DNA of 8,838 bases from an uncultured Holophagaceae bacterium. Its GTDB lineage: Bacteria; Acidobacteriota; Holophagae; Holophagales; Holophagaceae. The stretch lies in contig CAIYNT010000030.1 of NCBI GenBank assembly GCA_903927605.1, positions 1 through 8,838 of the forward strand, given 5' to 3'. This document shows, one piece after another, positions 5,513 to 8,838 of the stretch. Both the position numbers and the translations under genes were made by a program. Positions within the stretch are counted from its first letter, which is position 1. Each line of letters starts with the position of its first letter. Below the pieces are notes generated by a model. That model ran no database searches and was not told the DNA's origin. It worked only from the letters and a program-made list of their open reading frames with translations.

Positions 5513-7378
5513 ATGTTCTTCCAGAACTACAACCCCTTCGGCAACGCCTTCTGGTCCACCCTGGTGGCGGCCGTGCCCATCGCGGTGCTGCTCTACTTCA
5601 TCGCCTTGCACCCACACCGGGACAAGCAGGGGACGAAGCACCTTGGAATCTCCGCGCCCTATGCGGCCTTTTACGGCGTGATCGCCGCGTTCTTGGTCAG
5701 CTGCATCGTGTTCAAGATGCCCGTGGTCTCAGCCATCTCGGCCTTCTGCTTCGGGACCCTGTCGGGGTTCCTGGGGATCATCTGGATCGTCCTGGGGGCG
5801 ATGTTCCTGTACACGATGACGGTCGTCACGGGCCAGTTCGAGATCGTGAAGGAATCCATCGTCCATATCTCCTTCGACCGGCGCCTGCAGGTGCTCCTGA
5901 TCGCCTTCTCCTTCGGCGCCATCATCGAGGGCACCTCCGGCTTCGGCACACCGGTAGCCATCGCCGGAGCCGTCATGGTGGGCCTGGGCTTCAAGCCCTT
6001 CCAGTCCGCCGTCCTCAACCTGATCGCCAACACCGCCCCGGTCGCCTGGGGGGCCATCGGCACGCCCATTGTCACCCTGGCCGCCGTAAGCGGGGTGGAC
6101 CAGCTTAGCCTCTCTGCCATGGCCGGCCACCAGCTGCCTTTCGTCTCCATCCTGGTGCCCTTCTGGCTCGTGGCCCTGTTCGTGAAGATGGAAGGCGGGA
6201 CCTGGAAGGAAGTCTTCGAGGTCTGGCCCGCCACCCTCATGGCTGGCGCCTCCTTCGCAGCTATGCAGTGGTTCTCCTCCGGCTGGGCTCCCACCCACCT
6301 TATGACCGATGTGGTCTCCGGCGTCTTCTCCGTCATCTGCACGGCCCTCTTCCTCCGCTTCGCCTGGCATCCCAAGACGCGGTTCCTGCTCAAATCGGAA
6401 CGGCAAGAAGGCAAGAAGGCCGAGACCATCGATAAATCCACCTGGAAATACCCCTACACCGTCGGACAGACCGTCTACGCCTGGCTGCCCTGGGCCATCC
6501 TCATCGCCTGCTGCGCCCTGTGGGGCATGCCGGAGTTTAAGAAGACCCTGAACACCCTCTTCGCCAGCGTGAAGTTCGATACCACCCTGCTGGGCTCCAA
6601 GTTCGGCGGCACCCTTTCCCTCCCCTTCTGGGACATGCCGGCCCTCCACAACCTGGTGCAGCGGACTCCGCCGGTGGTGCTCGCGGGGGCGAAGCCCGAA
6701 GGGGCGCGGTTCACCATCAACTGGCTCTCGGCAGCAGGCACTGGCGTTTTCGCGGCCGCGCTGCTCTCCGGCCTGGTGCTGCGCTTGAACGGCCAGCAGT
6801 GGAACGAGGCGATCGGACGGACCCTGAAGCGTATGAAGATCCCCGTGCTCGTCATCGGGCAGGTGCTGGGACTGGGCTTCCTCACCCGTTATGCCGGCAC
6901 CGACGCGGTGTTGGGGCTGGCCTTCACCAGCGCGGGCGTCATGTATCCCTTCTTCGCGGCCTACCTGGGTTGGCTGGGCGTGTTCCTGACGGGTTCCGAC
7001 ACGGCCTCCAACGCACTGTTCGGAAGCCTCCAAAAGATCACGGCCCAGCAGCTCCACCTGAACGAGGTGCTCATCGTGGCCACCAACTCCACGGGTGGCG
7101 TCATGGGCAAGATGATCGACGCCCAGTCCATCATGGTGGCCTGTGCGGCCTGCTATGACGATCCCACTGAGCGTGCTCACGCCTTGGGTCCCATCTTCCG
7201 CAAGGTCTGGTGGCATTCCGTCGCCGGCGCCGCGGTCATCGGTCTCATCGCCATGCTCCAGGCCTATGTCTTCCCGAATCTCATCCCCATCCCGCCCGCT
7301 CCGAAGACGGTCGTGGCACCCAAACCGGCTGCAACCGCCCCGCCCGCACCTCCAGCCCCGGCGCCTGCGAAGCCCTGA
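5513..7378 (+). CDS. lldP: LctP/LldP-family L-lactate (or glycolate) permease
   Basis: A 621-residue inner-membrane protein with many hydrophobic segments, the first near residues 12-32. LctP-family permeases bring in lactate, and some members (GlcA) glycolate, by proton symport. Hallmark blocks are present: GAIIEGTSGFGTPVAI (135-150), NTAPVAWGAIGTPI (173-186), GVFLTGSDTASNALFGSLQ (489-507) and NSTGGVMGKMIDAQSI (525-540). The hydrophilic stretch before LSAAGTGVFAAAL (405-417) is usual in the family. At the end, after a last membrane segment and FPNLIP, there is an extra tail of about 30 residues (592-621), nearly all Pro, Ala, Lys and Val, not found on the shorter E. coli protein (about 550 residues). 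ATG 5513 follows GGAGG (5504-5508) by four bases. It diverges from the malate synthase gene and converges on a glycerate kinase gene. That favours glycolate or lactate as substrate, but sequence alone cannot choose. Confidence 0.92.
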   Translation: MFFQNYNPFGNAFWSTLVAAVPIAVLLYFIALHPHRDKQGTKHLGISAPYAAFYGVIAAFLVSCIVFKMPVVSAISAFCFGTLSGFLGIIWIVLGAMFLYTMTVVTGQFEIVKESIVHISFDRRLQVLLIAFSFGAIIEGTSGFGTPVAIAGAVMVGLGFKPFQSAVLNLIANTAPVAWGAIGTPIVTLAAVSGVDQLSLSAMAGHQLPFVSILVPFWLVALFVKMEGGTWKEVFEVWPATLMAGASFAAMQWFSSGWAPTHLMTDVVSGVFSVICTALFLRFAWHPKTRFLLKSERQEGKKAETIDKSTWKYPYTVGQTVYAWLPWAILIACCALWGMPEFKKTLNTLFASVKFDTTLLGSKFGGTLSLPFWDMPALHNLVQRTPPVVLAGAKPEGARFTINWLSAAGTGVFAAALLSGLVLRLNGQQWNEAIGRTLKRMKIPVLVIGQVLGLGFLTRYAGTDAVLGLAFTSAGVMYPFFAAYLGWLGVFLTGSDTASNALFGSLQKITAQQLHLNEVLIVATNSTGGVMGKMIDAQSIMVACAACYDDPTERAHALGPIFRKVWWHSVAGAAVIGLIAMLQAYVFPNLIPIPPAPKTVVAPKPAATAPPAPPAPAPAKP

Positions 7379-7407
7379 TCGTCCTTCCCAGTCTTGACTT
7401 TCACTTG

Positions 7408-7435
7408 CTCCAGGATCGCCTCGGCGATCCTGGAG
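7408..7435. terminator. Palindromic hairpin between convergent permease and glycerate kinase genes
   Basis: CTCCAGGATCGCC (7408-7420) and its exact reverse complement (7423-7435) are separated by two bases. As RNA this gives a 12-pair stem with a four-base loop. Further pairing is possible outside it (TCAC 7401-7404 with GTGA 7437-7440). It lies in the 66-base gap between two genes that end towards each other, the expected place for a bidirectional terminator. There is no T-run on either side, so Rho-independent action is unproven. Confidence 0.6.
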
Positions 7436-7444
7436 TGTGAAGAC

Positions 7445-8590
7445 TCACCTACCCAAGGAACGACCAACACATAGGAGTCGGCAGACTCGTGCCGCGGCGG
7501 CCTCGACAAGGGCCGCACCTTGGCTCATGCAGGCTTCCAGGGTCATGGGCTGGGGCACAGTTGAGGCAATGGCATCGATGCCGTGGTCCAGCACGTCATC
7601 CGCACCCTCGCCCAGACCACCCGAGAGGCAGATCACGGGCACACCATGGTGCAGGGCCACCGCTGCGACGCCCACCGGCGCCTTGCCCATGGCCGTCTGG
7701 AAATCCGTCCGGCCTTCGCCGGTGATGACCAGGTCCGCAGCCTGGACCAGGGCCTCGAAGCCCGTGGTCTCCAGCACGATAGACACGCCGGGGCGCAAGC
7801 TCGCAGGGGTGAAGAAGAGCATTCCGGCACCCAGGCCACCCGCAGCACCCGCGCCCGGCAACAGGGCGATAGCACGACCCGTGGCGGCGGTAGCCACGTT
7901 TGCCAAAACGCCCAGAGCGGCATCGAGTTCGACGACCATGTCCGGCGTCGCGCCCTTCTGGGGACCGTAGACCGCAGAGGCACCCCGGGAGCCGCAAAGG
8001 GGATTGTCCACGTCGCAGGCCACCAGGATGGAAGCCTTGGCCAGCCGCGGGTCCAGGCCGGATAGATCGATGCGTGCCAGCTTCGCCAGGGCCGCGCCGC
8101 CCTCGGGCAGGTCCCGGCCCTCGGCATCGAGGAAGCGCACGCCCAGGGCCCGTGCCATGCCTGAACCACCATCATTGGTGGCGCTGCCGCCGATGCCCAC
8201 GACGAGCCTGCGGAGCCCCGCATCCAGGGCCGCCTTCACCAGTTCGCCCGTGCCGAAGGTGCTGGTGATGCGAGGATCCCGTCTCTCCTTCGGCAGCAGG
8301 GGCAGACCCGAGGCGGAGGCCATCTCGATGAAGGCCGTGGTGCCATCCCCGGAGATGCCCCAGTGGGCGCGCACAGGTTCGCCCAGGGGACCGTGGACCT
8401 CTGCATGCATCAGGCGTCCGGCAGTGGCCGCCACCAGAGCCTCTACAGTGCCCTCACCACCGTCGGCGATGGGCACCTTGATCACGTCCGCCTCTGGAAA
8501 CACGGCGTGGATCCCTCGCTCCATGGCCTCAGCCACACCGAGGGCCGACACGCTGCCCTTGTAGGAATCCGGAGCGACGATGATGCGCAT
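7445..8590 (-). CDS. garK: Glycerate kinase (GarK/GlxK family)
   Basis: A 381-residue cytoplasmic enzyme, the usual family length, that phosphorylates D-glycerate with ATP; GarK-type enzymes make 2-phosphoglycerate, which enters lower glycolysis. The N-terminus MRIIVAPDSYKGS is the standard family opening. Further family blocks are ADGGEGT (42-48), GIGGSATNDGG (132-142), CDVDNPLCG (192-200), YGPQKGA (208-214), a glycine-rich GAGAAGGLGAG (246-256) and TGEGRTD (290-296). ATG 8590 is supported by this conserved start and by GAGG ten bases upstream. The gene converges on the permease gene and lies downstream of another minus-strand membrane-protein gene, 139 bases away, from which it may be co-transcribed. 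With malate synthase and permease it points to glycolate, glyoxylate or glycerate catabolism, though the enzymes that make glycerate are not in the window. Nothing in the protein looks broken. Confidence 0.95.
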   Translation of the reverse strand: MRIIVAPDSYKGSVSALGVAEAMERGIHAVFPEADVIKVPIADGGEGTVEALVAATAGRLMHAEVHGPLGEPVRAHWGISGDGTTAFIEMASASGLPLLPKERRDPRITSTFGTGELVKAALDAGLRRLVVGIGGSATNDGGSGMARALGVRFLDAEGRDLPEGGAALAKLARIDLSGLDPRLAKASILVACDVDNPLCGSRGASAVYGPQKGATPDMVVELDAALGVLANVATAATGRAIALLPGAGAAGGLGAGMLFFTPASLRPGVSIVLETTGFEALVQAADLVITGEGRTDFQTAMGKAPVGVAAVALHHGVPVICLSGGLGEGADDVLDHGIDAIASTVPQPMTLEACMSQGAALVEAAAARVCRLLCVGRSLGR

Positions 8591-8626
8591 GGAACGTTCG
8601 CCTCATTTACCTATGGAAATAGAATT

Positions 8627-8704
8627 CACCACGAAGACAGGAAGACAGAAAAGCAAAATCAAATTACAACAGCAGTTCTTCGTGGTCTTCCGGTCTTCGT
8701 GGTG
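8627..8704. repeat. Copy 2 of the CACCACGAAG hairpin repeat, one arm partly decayed
   Basis: The right arm (8678-8704), read on the minus strand, matches 26 of 27 bases of the arm of the hairpin at 3283-3349. The left arm (8627-8653) matches that arm at 22 of 27 positions, with four of the five changes together at 8646-8650. The outer 20 bases still pair with one mismatch (8627-8646 with 8685-8704). The loop and decayed segment are A-rich. It sits between the end of the membrane-protein gene (8730) and the start of the glycerate kinase gene (8590), 36 bases before that ATG. A transcript covering both genes would carry it. There is no clear T-run after it on the minus strand. Confidence 0.85.
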
Positions 8705-8729
8705 GCCTTGGCCCTTTCTAGAACCTAGC

Positions 8730-8838
8730 TCAAGGAACGAGCCCCGGGAACAGGAACGCGAAGCCCCAGGTCATGAGGGCCAGCAGGATCACATAGGGGA
8801 TGGTGTACTTGATGGTCTGCCGCATGATGAGGCCTTCC
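8730..8838 (-). CDS. Integral membrane protein, C-terminal fragment; possibly a second LctP-type permease
   Basis: On the minus strand a frame of 35 codons runs in from the window edge to TGA at 8730-8732. The start lies outside the window. The fragment has a basic, polar beginning (EGLIMRQTIKYT) followed by one hydrophobic segment (YVILLALMTWGFAFLF) and a short PGLVP end, as at the end of a polytopic transporter. The pattern (I/L)xRxTxKxT followed by a last helix and 'LxP' at the terminus resembles the end of LctP permeases, including the IFRKVWWHS...FPNLIP end of the complete permease in this window. The match is short and remote, so other transporter families remain possible. It is followed by the copy 2 hairpin and then, on the same strand, the glycerate kinase gene. 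Confidence 0.55.
   Translation of the reverse strand, partial: EGLIMRQTIKYTIPYVILLALMTWGFAFLFPGLVP

Noticed and set aside
5729..7216. 495-codon minus-strand frame opposite the permease
   Set aside because: Hydrophilic, Gly/Glu/Asp/His-rich shadow of a membrane-protein gene; no ribosome binding site or motif seen.

Overview
The window is GC-rich (by eye, roughly two thirds G+C) with strong third-position G/C bias. It has compact bacterial genes, GGAG-type ribosome binding sites and long intergenic hairpins of the CACCACGAAG type. From memory, such hairpins are common in Acidobacteriota (Holophagae such as Geothrix) and in some Deltaproteobacteria and Verrucomicrobia. I lean towards a Holophaga/Geothrix-like acidobacterium, but this is an impression and no marker gene here proves it. 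I see no rRNA, tRNA, CRISPR array, insertion sequence or phage gene.

Layout. (1) Bases 1-299 (+) hold the last 98 codons of a class I/II PLP-dependent aminotransferase. (2) A long imperfect hairpin built from 9-base iterations lies at 326-399. (3) Bases 470-3280 (+) encode a 936-residue two-domain protein. Its N-terminal half resembles a GCS2-type glutamate-cysteine ligase/carboxylate-amine ligase, and its C-terminal half is a complete M20 (ArgE/DapE-type) metallohydrolase. (4) A perfect 27-bp hairpin with a T-run (3283-3358) separates it from a convergent gene. (5) Bases 3369-5243 (-) encode a long, somewhat divergent malate synthase of the A type. (6) A 269-base divergent control region follows. 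(7) Bases 5513-7378 (+) encode an LctP/LldP-family lactate/glycolate permease. (8) A palindromic hairpin (7408-7435) sits between convergent genes. (9) Bases 7445-8590 (-) encode a GarK/GlxK-type glycerate kinase. (10) A second, partly decayed copy of the CACCACGAAG hairpin (8627-8704) follows. (11) At 8730-8838 (-) is the C-terminus of a membrane protein, possibly another LctP-type permease.

How the genes may work together. Permease, malate synthase and glycerate kinase suggest use of two- and three-carbon hydroxyacids. Lactate or glycolate would enter by the permease. Glyoxylate would be condensed with acetyl-CoA to malate, or reach glycerate and be phosphorylated to phosphoglycerate. The enzymes that would make glyoxylate and glycerate (glycolate oxidase, glyoxylate carboligase, tartronate semialdehyde reductase) are not in the window, so this is inference from context.

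The most unusual item is the ligase-hydrolase fusion. One domain is of a family that forms a gamma-glutamyl-type amide bond and the other of a family that hydrolyses N-acyl or peptide bonds. Both keep recognisable catalytic residues, and the substrate is unknown.
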